The position numbers were made by a program, and so were the translations under genes. 64,000 nt of DNA from Ascidiimonas meishanensis (GTDB lineage Bacteria > Bacteroidota > Bacteroidia > Flavobacteriales > Flavobacteriaceae). How positions within the stretch are numbered: position 1 is the first letter of the stretch; every line of letters starts with the position of its first letter. The notes beneath the pieces are model-generated. The model did no database searches and was not told where the DNA came from. It worked only from the letters and a program-made list of their open reading frames with translations. Positions 7,460 to 16,722 of the stretch are shown here, in pieces. Location: the NCBI RefSeq assembly GCF_037782385.1, contig NZ_JBBEXD010000012.1, positions 62,001 to 126,000 of the forward strand, written 5' to 3'.

Positions 7460-9613
7460 CTACAAATTATCTAATTGATTGCTGCTTTTATCTTCGCTGA
7501 TAGTCCAGAAAAATCCAATAAAGAAAAAGCTATCTGCAGCAGGTCTTAGTGCACGCCTGTTGAAATTACCATTTACATCTGCATTCTGTGTATATTGATA
7601 TCCATTAATATTACGCGTTCCCAAAACATTGTTTACAGAAAAGTATAAGATTTTTTGCGGACTAATAAGATATGCACAGTTAAGGCTTACATTATGATAG
7701 GCTTTTGTTCGCTCTGCCAAGAAAGCATTGGTGTTAGGGTCATTATATGGTCTTCCCGAAGCAAAATTATAAGCAATTCCTATTTGACTTTTCCATTTCT
7801 CTACCCAATATTTACCTACTAAAGAAAAATTGTGTTTTGAAGTAAATGAAGGAGCTGCGCTTTCTGGAAAATTTTGAAAGTCTCTTTGCGTATCCAGATA
7901 GGAATAGCTTACCCAGTAATCCATATTTTTAATACTGCTATTGTCTCTCCAAAAAAGATCCAGTCCCTTTGCATATCCATAACCATCATTGGAAAAAACA
8001 CTCCCAGGAATGGGGAAGTCTGTATCAAATTTCACCAATGCGTCATAATTTTTATAATAGGCTTCTACTCTAAATACTCTGCCATTATTATTGTATTGGT
8101 AATTCATAATATAGTGCGTAGCCTGCTCTGCACTCAGGCTTCTGTTAAACTTTAAGGCATCGTTTTGGGGATTTTGAAAAAATTCGCCGTACGCCCACGA
8201 AAATTGAGAATGCTCACCAGATTTCCATGCTACAGAAAGCCTTGGTGAAAAAGTACTTTCCTTTAGTAATTCAGAATATTCACCTCTTATACCTGCTTTA
8301 AAAGCTAGTTTTTTTGAAAAGAAATAATCTGCTTCGCTATAAACACCTATAATATTATTGTTAAAGTTACTTGTAAATGTTTCTGTATCCGCTCCTTTAA
8401 AATTTTCGGTAAAAGCTGTATTAAAATATTCTGCGCCAAAATTGATTTTAAATCGGCTGCTAAACGCTTTCTTAAGCCCTGTTTTTACATGAACAGATTT
8501 TTCTTGCTGCCTTATATGATCACTGATTACATTAAGATTGGTATTCCCAAATGTATAACTCGCACCGGCATGGAGTATCCAATCATTTTTTAACGCCCCT
8601 ATGTAGCTGCCATTGAAATACAGGTTGTTATTATTTAGTTTAAACCTAACCAAATCTTCAAAGTTTATATCTTCTTGATCTAGTTCAAATCCAGTATGAT
8701 CAAAAGCGGTATATAATTTTAATAATCCATTTTTGTATTTACGGCGAAAAACTGCCTCCCCAGAAGCACTTTGAAAAGGTTTAATCCAATCATTCCTATC
8801 GGGAAAAATTTCTAGATAGGGAGCTAAATTTATATAAGAGGTATTTACACTTAGAGATGATTTTTCCCATTTCTGCGTATTTCCTAAAGTTCCACCAACT
8901 GTCATCATACCAATATCTGTTTTTTCTTGATCAGGTTCATTAATGGTATTTAGTAATAATACACTAGAAAGCGCCTGACCATATTCTGCAGAATATCCAC
9001 CTGTAGAAAAAGTAATTCCATCAAACAAAAATGGAGAATACCTGCCACGGGTAGGTACATTATTAGTAGTAGGTGTAAAAGGTGTGAATACTCTAATACC
9101 GTCAATAAAAATTTGGGTTTCCCCAGCATTTCCACCTCTCACAAAAAGTCTGCCGTCTTCGGCTACTGTGCTCGTTCCTGGTAGTGTTTGCAATGCCCCT
9201 ACAAAATCTCCCAAAGCGCTTGCTGTAGTTACCACATCTAATGGTTTTAAAACTGATACTTTTGAATTATCGCCCGCCTGAAAAGTCCCGGCCGTTAAAG
9301 TAACTCCGCTAAGTGAATTGACTTCTTCTCTTAATCTTACTTTTAAGGAATTCATATGTTCTACCAGATCAGTTTTGGTAAACGTTTCATAAGCAATATA
9401 AGATATCACCAGATTTTTTTCTCCAGTTTCCGTTGTAGAAAAGGAGAAATCACCTAAATCATCTGTGGAACCTCCCTCATACGTTCCTTCTAAATAGACA
9501 TTGGCTCCAATAATTGGTATTCCCCTTGAATCGGTCACTTTGCCTGAAATGGTATATTGTCCAAAACTAATACCTGTAATTAATAAAAAAGCGAGCGTTA
9601 TAACTGATTTCAT
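7460..9613 (-). CDS. TonB-dependent receptor with carboxypeptidase-like N-domain
   Basis: A 717-residue outer-membrane receptor. It has a signal peptide 'MKSVITLAFLLITGISFGQ', a CarboxypepD_reg-like beta-sandwich at about residues 20-105 ('ISGKVTDSRGIPIIGANVYL'), a plug domain at about 115-220 ('LQTLPGTSTVAEDGRLFVRG', 'IFIDGIRVFTPF'), and a 22-strand-type barrel to the end. The plug region replaces the classic TonB box with a loosely similar segment, which is common in Bacteroidota. The substrate is unknown, and with no SusD partner beside it this is not a typical polysaccharide-utilisation pair. It may take up a metal chelate or cofactor. The start is fixed by the signal peptide. It is a single gene, divergent from the aminotransferase at 9803. 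Confidence 0.9.
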   Translation of the reverse strand: MKSVITLAFLLITGISFGQYTISGKVTDSRGIPIIGANVYLEGTYEGGSTDDLGDFSFSTTETGEKNLVISYIAYETFTKTDLVEHMNSLKVRLREEVNSLSGVTLTAGTFQAGDNSKVSVLKPLDVVTTASALGDFVGALQTLPGTSTVAEDGRLFVRGGNAGETQIFIDGIRVFTPFTPTTNNVPTRGRYSPFLFDGITFSTGGYSAEYGQALSSVLLLNTINEPDQEKTDIGMMTVGGTLGNTQKWEKSSLSVNTSYINLAPYLEIFPDRNDWIKPFQSASGEAVFRRKYKNGLLKLYTAFDHTGFELDQEDINFEDLVRFKLNNNNLYFNGSYIGALKNDWILHAGASYTFGNTNLNVISDHIRQQEKSVHVKTGLKKAFSSRFKINFGAEYFNTAFTENFKGADTETFTSNFNNNIIGVYSEADYFFSKKLAFKAGIRGEYSELLKESTFSPRLSVAWKSGEHSQFSWAYGEFFQNPQNDALKFNRSLSAEQATHYIMNYQYNNNGRVFRVEAYYKNYDALVKFDTDFPIPGSVFSNDGYGYAKGLDLFWRDNSSIKNMDYWVSYSYLDTQRDFQNFPESAAPSFTSKHNFSLVGKYWVEKWKSQIGIAYNFASGRPYNDPNTNAFLAERTKAYHNVSLNCAYLISPQKILYFSVNNVLGTRNINGYQYTQNADVNGNFNRRALRPAADSFFFIGFFWTISEDKSSNQLDNL

Positions 9614-9802
9614 TTTTGATTGATTTTGTTTGATGATGTAAAATTGCGTACAACTACCGCCAAACCATAAAAAAAAGAACCAGACTGTTAAAAGTGGTGT
9701 ATGAATTGTGAATAACTGAATTCCTTAGACAACAATTCACACTTACTCATTATTATTTGCCTAATATTAAGTATCTTAGGTAGTGCTAAAAAAAAAGATA
9801 TT

Positions 9803-10927
9803 ATGAGCATTAGTAGAAGAGACTGGCTTAAAAGTGCATCACTTACAGGAGGGCTAACATTATTAACAGGCGTTGGTGCACTGCAAACACTTACTGCTGC
9901 TGAGCGTAGAAAATTTAATCCGCGCGTGTTGGAAAAGCCTATTAGGCTCAGCTCTAATGAAAATCCGTTTGGTCCTTCTTCTCAGGTACGTGAAGCTATT
10001 ACAAAAGCATTTGACCACGGTTGTAGATATCCGTATGCGTATGCAGATGAATTGGCACGCAAACTCGCCATTAAAGAAGGCGTGGAACCAGAAAGTATTA
10101 TTATTACTGGCGGCTCAACAGAAGGGTTGAAAATTACAGGACTTACCTTTACGGCTAATGGCGGAGAGATTATCGCAGCGAAGCCTACCTTTTTGGCCAT
10201 GATGAATTATGCAGAACAATGGGGTGCAACTATTAATTGGGCGCCTGTTGGAAAGGACATGGGGTATAATCTGGAAGCTATTGAAAAAAGGATCTCTTCT
10301 AAAACTAAATTAGTTTTTTTATGTAATCCTAACAATCCTACTTCTACCCTACTCCCAGCCGATAAATTGGTTGATTTTTGTAAAACAGCTAGCGAAAAAA
10401 CAATTGTTTTTAGCGATGAAGCGTATTATGACTATATAGAAACACCTAACTATCCTTCCATGGTGTCTTTGGTAAAAGAAGGAAGAGATATTATTGTTTC
10501 TAAAACGTTCTCTAAAGTATATGGGCTTGCTGGTTTGCGTATTGGCTATCTAATTGCCAAACCTGAACTAGCTCAAAAAATCAGGAAAAATATAGTTGCT
10601 TTCTCTAATGTACTTGCTATAAGTGCGGCTACAGCATCTCTTTTGGATAATGAGTTCTATAATTTTAGCCTCCAACAAAATAGGAATGCAAAGAAAATGA
10701 TCTATAAGACACTGGACGATCTCAAATTAAGCTACCTAGATTCACACACTAATTTTATTTTCTTTAGAAGTGGAAAAGATATAAGAGCTTTAGGTGATCA
10801 AATGTTAGAGAAAGGTGTTAGAATTGGCAGGCCTTTTCCTCCTTTTTATGATTGGTGCCGAATAAGTACAGGTACTCAAGAGGAGGTTCAAGCTTTTACA
10901 CAAGCACTTCAAGAAGTTTTAGGATAA
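9803..10927 (+). CDS. HisC-like PLP aminotransferase with Tat signal
   Basis: A 374-residue fold-type I aminotransferase, closest by pattern to histidinol-phosphate aminotransferases. The N-terminus 'SISRRDWLKSASLTGGLTLL' is a twin-arginine signal (RR at residues 5-6, then a hydrophobic stretch), so the folded enzyme with bound PLP is predicted to be exported. Recognisable parts are 'LSSNENPFGPS' (substrate/phosphate-contact start of HisC-type domains), 'FLCNPNNPTSTL', 'FSDEAYYDY' (PLP-ring Asp) and 'SKTFSKVYGLAGLRIGYL' with the Schiff-base lysine at about residue 238. There are no his genes beside it, so its substrate is probably not histidinol phosphate. TatC is encoded about 3 kb downstream. 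It converges on recQ. Confidence 0.88.
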   Translation: MSISRRDWLKSASLTGGLTLLTGVGALQTLTAAERRKFNPRVLEKPIRLSSNENPFGPSSQVREAITKAFDHGCRYPYAYADELARKLAIKEGVEPESIIITGGSTEGLKITGLTFTANGGEIIAAKPTFLAMMNYAEQWGATINWAPVGKDMGYNLEAIEKRISSKTKLVFLCNPNNPTSTLLPADKLVDFCKTASEKTIVFSDEAYYDYIETPNYPSMVSLVKEGRDIIVSKTFSKVYGLAGLRIGYLIAKPELAQKIRKNIVAFSNVLAISAATASLLDNEFYNFSLQQNRNAKKMIYKTLDDLKLSYLDSHTNFIFFRSGKDIRALGDQMLEKGVRIGRPFPPFYDWCRISTGTQEEVQAFTQALQEVLG

Positions 10928-10939
10928 TTAAAAAAAGGG

Positions 10940-13141
10940 TTAGTTGGCAACTTCACTTATAAATTTGACGCGGTATAAACGCATTTCTTCGTCTTCATAA
11001 TCCCCTTCAAATTCCTCTATCGCCAAAGCTATTTTATCACTTTCAGACTCAATAAAATAGTCATGAATTTCTTCTTGTTGATCTTCGTCAAGAATTTCAT
11101 CTATCCAATAAGAAATATTTAATTTGGTTCCACTATAGACAATTTGTTCCATTTCCTTGATAAGATCATCCATAGTTAATCCTTTAGCGGCTGCAATATC
11201 ATCTAAAGGAAGCTTTCTATCTACATTTTGAATTATATATAGCTTAAGAGCAGAGTTAGAACCTGTACTCTTTACAACCAGATCATCTGGACGTATAATA
11301 TCATTTTCTTCCACATAAGTGGCAATAAAACTTAAAAATGGTTTTCCATACTTTTTAGCTTTTCCTTCTCCAACACCATGAACGTTGATGAGTTCTTCTC
11401 TGGTTATTGGATATTTTAAGGCCATGTCTTCTAAGGAAGGGTCCTGGAATACTACAAAAGGTGGCACCCCGTGCTTTTTGGCTTCTTTCTTTCGCAGATC
11501 CTTTAACATCTTCAATAACTTTTCATCTGTTGCGACTCCACCAGATTTGGAAGCTGTAACAATTCCATCATCCTTTCCATCTTCAAAGACGTGATCTTCC
11601 GTCATCATAAAAGATACTGGATTCGCTATAAAATCTTCACCCAATTTTGTTAAGAAAAGTACTCCGTAAGTTTCAATTTCTTTCTTAAGAAGCTTCTTTA
11701 TTAAAGCTTGCCTTATCAAAGCCATCCAATGTCTTGGTTCTTTATCGTCACCAATACCAAAGAAGAGTTTTTCATCGGTTTTATGCGAATTAATCAAGGC
11801 ATTTGTCTTGCCAATAAGCGTATTTACTACCTCTTTAGCTTTAAATTTTTGCATGGTATCTCTTACTACGGTTAGTAGTTTTACCATGTCTTCTTTGGCT
11901 TCTTTTTTCTTTTTTGGATTCCGCACATTGTCATCCATATCTGCTCCTTCACCGGTTTCAGAATCAAAATCCTCACCAAAATAGTGCAGTATAAATTTCC
12001 GCCTTGAAATAGAGGTTTCTGCATAAGAAACTATCTCTTGTAACAAGGCATGTCCTATTTCTTGTTCTGCCACTGGTTTCCCAGCCATAAACTTTTCCAG
12101 CTTTTCCACATCTTTGTAGGAGTAATAAGCCAAACAATGGCCTTCTCCTCCATCACGACCCGCTCTTCCAGTCTCCTGATAATAACTTTCAATACTTTTG
12201 GGTATATCGTGGTGAATAACAAAACGAACATCTGGTTTATCAATACCCATCCCAAAAGCAATAGTAGCAACTACTACATCTACATCTTCCATTAGAAACA
12301 TGTCTTGATGTTTAGACCTTGTTTTAGCATCAAAACCTGCATGATAAGGCACTGCCGAAATACCATTTACCTGAAGCGCCTGTGCTAATTCTTCTACCCG
12401 TTTTCTACTCAGACAATAAATAATACCAGATTTTCCTTGATTTTGCTTTACAAACCGAATAATATCTGCGTCTACATTTTTAGTCTTAGGACGAATTTCA
12501 TAATATAAATTTGGACGGTTAAAAGAAGCCTTGAAGGTATTGGCATTACTTATTGCCAAATTCTTTAAAATATCATCCTGAACTTTTGGAGTAGCTGTAG
12601 CAGTAAGTGCAATTACAGGGATATTATCTCCTAAACGCTGAATAATAGTTCTTAGATTACGGTATTCCGGTCTAAAATCATGTCCCCACTCTGAAATACA
12701 ATGTGCCTCATCTATGGCCACAAAAGATACTTTTACCGTTCTCAAGAACTCAACATATTCTTCTTTTGTAAGTGATTCCGGCGCTACATAAAGCAATTTG
12801 GTAACCCCAGAAGATATATCATCCATCACCTGTCTTATTTCAGATTTAGTAAGTGATGAATTCAACACGTGTGCAACACCATCATTTGAGGAGATCCCAC
12901 GAATGGCGTCTACTTGATTTTTCATTAAAGCAATCAAAGGAGACACTACAATCGCTGTTCCTTCTTTAATTAGTGCAGGTAATTGATAGCAAAGGGATTT
13001 ACCTCCCCCAGTTGGCATAATAACAAAGGTATTTTCATTATTTATGATACTTTTTATAACATCTTCCTGTAACCCTTTAAACTTACTAAATCCAAAATAT
13101 TTTTTTAATGATGCGTGCAAATCAAATTCCGCTATTCCCAT
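10940..13141 (-). CDS. recQ: ATP-dependent DNA helicase RecQ
   Basis: A 3'-5' helicase of the RecQ family for recombination and replication-fork repair; 733 residues, the usual length for Bacteroidota RecQ. The order is: SF2 helicase core with Walker A 'MPTGGGKSLCYQLPA' (about residue 42), DEAH box 'VAIDEAHCISEWGHDFRPEY', 'ALTATATPKVQDDIL' (motif III), and motifs V-VI 'VVATIAFGMGIDKPDVRFV' and 'QETGRAGRDGGEG'. Then come a zinc/RQC region, an HRDC domain near 520-600 ('LRKKEAKKHGVPPFVVFQDP'), and a C-terminal extension rich in acidic residues. The zinc-binding cysteines of E. coli RecQ are not obvious in this sequence. Its start lies about 85 bases from the kdsD start on the other strand. Confidence 0.95.
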   Translation of the reverse strand: MGIAEFDLHASLKKYFGFSKFKGLQEDVIKSIINNENTFVIMPTGGGKSLCYQLPALIKEGTAIVVSPLIALMKNQVDAIRGISSNDGVAHVLNSSLTKSEIRQVMDDISSGVTKLLYVAPESLTKEEYVEFLRTVKVSFVAIDEAHCISEWGHDFRPEYRNLRTIIQRLGDNIPVIALTATATPKVQDDILKNLAISNANTFKASFNRPNLYYEIRPKTKNVDADIIRFVKQNQGKSGIIYCLSRKRVEELAQALQVNGISAVPYHAGFDAKTRSKHQDMFLMEDVDVVVATIAFGMGIDKPDVRFVIHHDIPKSIESYYQETGRAGRDGGEGHCLAYYSYKDVEKLEKFMAGKPVAEQEIGHALLQEIVSYAETSISRRKFILHYFGEDFDSETGEGADMDDNVRNPKKKKEAKEDMVKLLTVVRDTMQKFKAKEVVNTLIGKTNALINSHKTDEKLFFGIGDDKEPRHWMALIRQALIKKLLKKEIETYGVLFLTKLGEDFIANPVSFMMTEDHVFEDGKDDGIVTASKSGGVATDEKLLKMLKDLRKKEAKKHGVPPFVVFQDPSLEDMALKYPITREELINVHGVGEGKAKKYGKPFLSFIATYVEENDIIRPDDLVVKSTGSNSALKLYIIQNVDRKLPLDDIAAAKGLTMDDLIKEMEQIVYSGTKLNISYWIDEILDEDQQEEIHDYFIESESDKIALAIEEFEGDYEDEEMRLYRVKFISEVAN

Positions 13142-13163
13142 TCTCTAGTTTTACTATTTTACA

Positions 13164-13171
13164 TACATTTG
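13164..13171 (+). promoter_or_regulatory. Bacteroidota -7 box upstream of kdsD
   Basis: TACATTTG, an exact match to the Bacteroidota sigma-A -7 consensus TAnnTTTG, 53 bases before the TTG at 13225. No clear -33 TTG element is seen. Its position supports the TTG start over the upstream ATG at 13108, which lies inside recQ. Confidence 0.45.
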
Positions 13172-13224
13172 TATTATTAAAGATAAAACAATCTTTAATT
13201 TTACAAAACAAAAAATCAAAAACT

Positions 13225-14190
13225 TTGAGCCGTAAAAATTCCATTATTTCTGTTGCCAGAAAGGTTATAGAAACGGAAGCAGATGCTATTAAAAATCTAT
13301 CTTCTTTACTTGATGATGAATTTGCCGATGCCGTTAAACTTATCTACGATTCTAAAGGAAGAGTTGTTATTACAGGAATTGGAAAAAGCGCTATCATTGC
13401 TACGAAAATAGTTGCCACTATGAACTCTACAGGAACGCCTGCAATTTTTATGCATGCAGCAGATGCTATTCATGGAGATTTGGGTACCATTCAGTCTAGT
13501 GATGTTGTTATTTGTATTTCAAAAAGTGGGAATACCCCAGAAATTAAAGTATTGGTTCCCTTAATAAAAAACGGAGGTAATCACTTGTTGGCTATTACGT
13601 CTAACAAAGATTCCTTTTTGGGGCAACAGGCAGATTATGTACTAAATGCTTATGTTGAAAAGGAAGCCTGCCCTAACAATCTAGCTCCTACAACCAGTAC
13701 TACAGCACAATTAGTTATAGGAGATGCACTTGCTATTTGCCTGCTTGAATTAAAAGGATTTAGCAGTAAAGATTTTGCCAAATACCATCCCGGAGGGGCC
13801 TTAGGCAAGAAACTCTATTTAAGGGTTCATGACATTTCTTCTGCAAATATGAAGCCTCAAGTATCTGCAAATTCAAATGTTAAACAGGTAATTGTAGAAA
13901 TGTCTGAGAAAATGTTAGGCGTTGTTGCCGTGACTGAAAATGATGAAATAATAGGTATTGTTACTGATGGAGACATTAGACGAATGCTAAATAAATATGA
14001 TGACATTAGTGTACTTACGGCTAATGATATTATGTCTACCAACCCAAAACGTATTAAAGCAGATGCCATGGCAGTGGATGCATTGGACGTGATGGAAGCT
14101 AATGGTATTTCTCAATTATTGGTAGAAGAAAAAAACAAGTACTCGGGGGTAATACATATTCATAATCTTATAAAAGAAGGAATTATCTAA
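13225..14190 (+). CDS. kdsD: Arabinose-5-phosphate isomerase (KpsF/GutQ family)
   Basis: Converts ribulose 5-phosphate to arabinose 5-phosphate, the first step to Kdo for lipopolysaccharide. The 321-residue product has a SIS domain ('VVITGIGKSAIIATKIVATM', 'CISKSGNTPEIKVLVP', 'APTTSTTAQLVIGDALA', 'FAKYHPGGALGKKLY') followed by two CBS domains ('GVVAVTENDEIIGIVTDGDI', 'MEANGISQLLVEEKNKYSGV'). The frame is open back to an ATG at 13108, but that would add 39 residues unlike the family and overlap recQ. I chose the TTG at 13225 because the protein then begins 'LSRKNSIISVARKVIETEA', as its relatives do, and because a -7 box lies between. The stop overlaps the tatC start by one base. Confidence 0.9.
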   Translation: MSRKNSIISVARKVIETEADAIKNLSSLLDDEFADAVKLIYDSKGRVVITGIGKSAIIATKIVATMNSTGTPAIFMHAADAIHGDLGTIQSSDVVICISKSGNTPEIKVLVPLIKNGGNHLLAITSNKDSFLGQQADYVLNAYVEKEACPNNLAPTTSTTAQLVIGDALAICLLELKGFSSKDFAKYHPGGALGKKLYLRVHDISSANMKPQVSANSNVKQVIVEMSEKMLGVVAVTENDEIIGIVTDGDIRRMLNKYDDISVLTANDIMSTNPKRIKADAMAVDALDVMEANGISQLLVEEKNKYSGVIHIHNLIKEGII

Positions 14191-15026
14191 TGGCAGAAAA
14201 AAATCCTGAAGAAATGTCTTTTCTGGACCATCTTGAAGATTTAAGATGGCACCTTATCAGAGCTACCATAGCTGTAGTTATTATTGGCATTGGCGCCTTT
14301 TTAGCAAAGGACTTTATCTTTAATGTTATTTTGTTTGGTCCTAAAAACCCAGATTTCATCACTTATCAAGTATTCTGCGATATTTCTAAAGCTATTGGCT
14401 TAGAAGAAGCTTTTTGCAGTAAAGAGCTTAATTTCCGAATTCAAAGTCGTACTATGGCAGGTCAATTTTCTGCGCATATCTGGACTGCTATTTGGGCAGG
14501 CTTCATCATATCTTTTCCTTACATTCTCTACGAAGCATGGCGATTTATAAGTCCTGGTTTATATGAAAATGAGCGTAAGAACGCCCGTGGTTTTATTTTT
14601 ATCGCATCTATGTTGTTTTTTAGTGGGGTCTTATTTGGTTATTATTTGATAGCACCATTATCCATAAACTTCCTTACCAACTATCAAGTGAGTAAGGAGG
14701 TCTTTAATGATATTGATTTAAGTTCTTACATTTCTACTATAAGGGCTTCCGTAATTGCTTGTGGACTTGTTTTTGAATTACCCATTATTATTTATTTCCT
14801 TACCAAAATAGGATTGGTAACCCCAGAGTTTCTAAGGAAATACAGAAAATTTGCTTTGGTGCTGGTGCTAATTCTTTCTGCTATAATTACACCACCCGAT
14901 ATTGCCAGCCAGATAGTAGTTGCTATTCCTATTTTAGTACTTTATGAAATAAGTATTTATATTTCTAAAGTGGTGATCAGAAATCAGGAACGAAAAATGA
15001 AAAAACATGTCAAAAAATATAGTTGA
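14190..15026 (+). CDS. tatC: Sec-independent translocase subunit TatC
   Basis: The core receptor of the twin-arginine export pathway in the inner membrane; 278 residues with six predicted transmembrane helices. The N-terminal 'MSFLDHLEDLRWHLIRATIA' is the TatC cytoplasmic signature (LDHLEELR), and 'FIISFPYILYEAWRFISPGLYENERK' matches the conserved first periplasmic/cytoplasmic loop. An insert of about 30 residues between helices 1 and 2 is common in Bacteroidota TatC. Translation is coupled to kdsD (TAATG overlap), and its 3' end overlaps the next gene by 20 bases. At least one predicted Tat substrate, the aminotransferase at 9803, lies nearby. Confidence 0.96.
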   Translation: MAEKNPEEMSFLDHLEDLRWHLIRATIAVVIIGIGAFLAKDFIFNVILFGPKNPDFITYQVFCDISKAIGLEEAFCSKELNFRIQSRTMAGQFSAHIWTAIWAGFIISFPYILYEAWRFISPGLYENERKNARGFIFIASMLFFSGVLFGYYLIAPLSINFLTNYQVSKEVFNDIDLSSYISTIRASVIACGLVFELPIIIYFLTKIGLVTPEFLRKYRKFALVLVLILSAIITPPDIASQIVVAIPILVLYEISIYISKVVIRNQERKMKKHVKKYS

Positions 15027-15360
15027 AGAATTTAATGAATACCGTGAACGTATGAATACACGTATTCTTGAAGATAATAATAAAATTGTTAAACGCATTT
15101 TTAATCTGGATACCAATGCATATGCTGCGGGAGCTCTTGACGTAAAAACGAAAGAATTGTTAGGTTTGGTAGCCTCTACCGTATTGCGCTGTGATGATTG
15201 TGTTAAATATCATTTAGAGACTTGTTATAATGAAGGCTTAAAGAAAGAAGAAGTAATTGAAGCCTTGTCTATTGCAACATTGGTAGGCGGCACCATTGTA
15301 ATTCCGCATCTAAGACGTGCTTATGAATTCTGGGATGCGCTTGAAAATTCTCAGGCATAA
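15007..15360 (+). CDS. Carboxymuconolactone decarboxylase family protein (AhpD-like)
   Basis: A 117-residue all-helical protein of the CMD/AhpD family. The active-site helix contains 'VLRCDDCVKYHLETCYNEGL': a CxxC pair followed three residues later by a histidine, the redox arrangement of AhpD-type alkylhydroperoxidases. The following 'EVIEALSIATLVGGTIVIPH' is the second core helix. It probably works in thiol-based peroxide handling, with the substrate undetermined. It overlaps tatC by 20 bases, so it belongs to the same operon. Confidence 0.88.
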   Translation: MSKNIVEEFNEYRERMNTRILEDNNKIVKRIFNLDTNAYAAGALDVKTKELLGLVASTVLRCDDCVKYHLETCYNEGLKKEEVIEALSIATLVGGTIVIPHLRRAYEFWDALENSQA

Positions 15361-15445
15361 ACAAGTACACAAGGTGTTAAAGTAACTCAAAAACCTTCCA
15401 GTGATCGCATCGTTTTAACTATTTTAGCAACAATTTAATCCATTT

Positions 15446-16186
15446 ATGAAGCTCAGGGCAGATAATATCATGAAATCCTATAAAGGCCGTAAGGTTGTAA
15501 AAGGCATTTCTTTAGAAGTAAATCGTGGAGAAATCGTGGGATTGTTAGGGCCTAATGGTGCTGGAAAGACCACGTCTTTTTATATGATTGTAGGACTGAT
15601 TAAACCTAATGGAGGACAAATATTTCTAGACGATATGGAAATTACTAAATTTCCCATGTATCGCAGAGCACAAAATGGAATTGGCTATCTCGCTCAAGAA
15701 GCTTCTGTTTTTCGTAAATTGAGTATTGAAGATAATATCTTAAGTGTGTTACAACTTACCAAGCTTTCCAAAAAAGAACAACTGTTAAAAATGGAAGGCC
15801 TCATTGAAGAGTTTGGTTTGGGACATATTAGAAAGAACCGCGGTGACCTTTTGTCTGGTGGCGAACGTCGTAGAACCGAAATCGCCAGAGCCTTAGCAAC
15901 CGATCCTAAATTTATTTTACTAGACGAACCCTTTGCTGGGGTTGACCCTGTAGCGGTAGAAGATATTCAACGTATTGTTGCCCAATTAAAAAATAAAAAT
16001 ATAGGCATTTTAATTACAGACCATAATGTACAGGAAACGCTTGCCATTACAGAACGTTCTTACCTAATGTTTGAAGGGAGCATTCTAAAAGCTGGAGAGC
16101 CTGAAGAATTGGCGGCAGATGAAATGGTTAGAAAAGTATATTTGGGTCAAAATTTTGAACTTAGAAAAAAGAAATTAGATTTTTAA
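15446..16186 (+). CDS. lptB: LPS export ABC transporter ATP-binding protein LptB
   Basis: The ATPase that powers extraction of lipopolysaccharide from the inner membrane by LptFG; 246 residues, cytoplasmic and membrane-associated. It has Walker A 'GPNGAGKTTSFYMIVGLIKP', Q-loop region 'GIGYLAQEASVFRKLSIEDN' (diagnostic for LptB), signature 'LSGGERRRTEIARALA', Walker B 'FILLDEPFAGVDP' and the switch His in 'LITDHNVQETL'. It follows the CMD gene by 85 bases and lies in the same direction as kdsD, a common Bacteroidota grouping of envelope genes. Confidence 0.96.
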   Translation: MKLRADNIMKSYKGRKVVKGISLEVNRGEIVGLLGPNGAGKTTSFYMIVGLIKPNGGQIFLDDMEITKFPMYRRAQNGIGYLAQEASVFRKLSIEDNILSVLQLTKLSKKEQLLKMEGLIEEFGLGHIRKNRGDLLSGGERRRTEIARALATDPKFILLDEPFAGVDPVAVEDIQRIVAQLKNKNIGILITDHNVQETLAITERSYLMFEGSILKAGEPEELAADEMVRKVYLGQNFELRKKKLDF

Positions 16187-16217
16187 AAGCAAATCTTCCT
16201 AGAATACTCTCATACCA

Positions 16218-16721
16218 ATGATTACGTATCGTAAGGCAAACGTAGAAGACGCAACTAGTATTGCTGCATTGCATGCATTGAGTTGGCAGGACGCCTATAG
16301 TGCTATTTTGTCTGAAAAATTTCTTACCCAAGAAGTAGAAAACAATCGTTTATTGGTTTGGCAGGAAAGGTTTAAAGATTCTATAGATTATCGTGTATTA
16401 CTTGCAGAAAAAGACAAGAAACTTATAGGGTTTGTTTGCCTTATTCCAAATCATGATGAAAAATGGGGCGCTTTGCTAGATAATATTCATGTGCATCCAA
16501 AATTAAAAGGAACTGGGGTAGGGAAAAAACTATTTCTGGATACTCTCAAAACTGCGCAATCGCTCTCTACCACCACAGCCATGTACCTTTGGGTTTTTGA
16601 TCAAAATATTGCAGCTATTAAATTTTATGAAAACCTGGGAGGTAAACACATGGAAACTATTGAAGAGTATGTTCCTGGCGGAGGAAAAGCTCGCATAAGA
16701 AGATATGCCTGGCGTTCTTGA
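16218..16721 (+). CDS. GNAT-family N-acetyltransferase
   Basis: A 167-residue GCN5-related acetyltransferase. It has an N-terminal strand 'MITYRKANVEDATSIAALHAL', acetyl-CoA pyrophosphate loop in 'LDNIHVHPKLKGTGVGKKLF' (motif A, V/IHPxxxGxGxGxxL), and a C-terminal 'LWVFDQNIAAIKFYENLGGK' (motif B, NxxAxxFYExxGF). The acceptor is unknown; it could be a small amine or a protein N-terminus. It begins 31 bases after lptB and converges on the GH25 gene with one base between the stops. Confidence 0.88.
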   Translation: MITYRKANVEDATSIAALHALSWQDAYSAILSEKFLTQEVENNRLLVWQERFKDSIDYRVLLAEKDKKLIGFVCLIPNHDEKWGALLDNIHVHPKLKGTGVGKKLFLDTLKTAQSLSTTTAMYLWVFDQNIAAIKFYENLGGKHMETIEEYVPGGGKARIRRYAWRS

Positions 16722-16722
16722 G

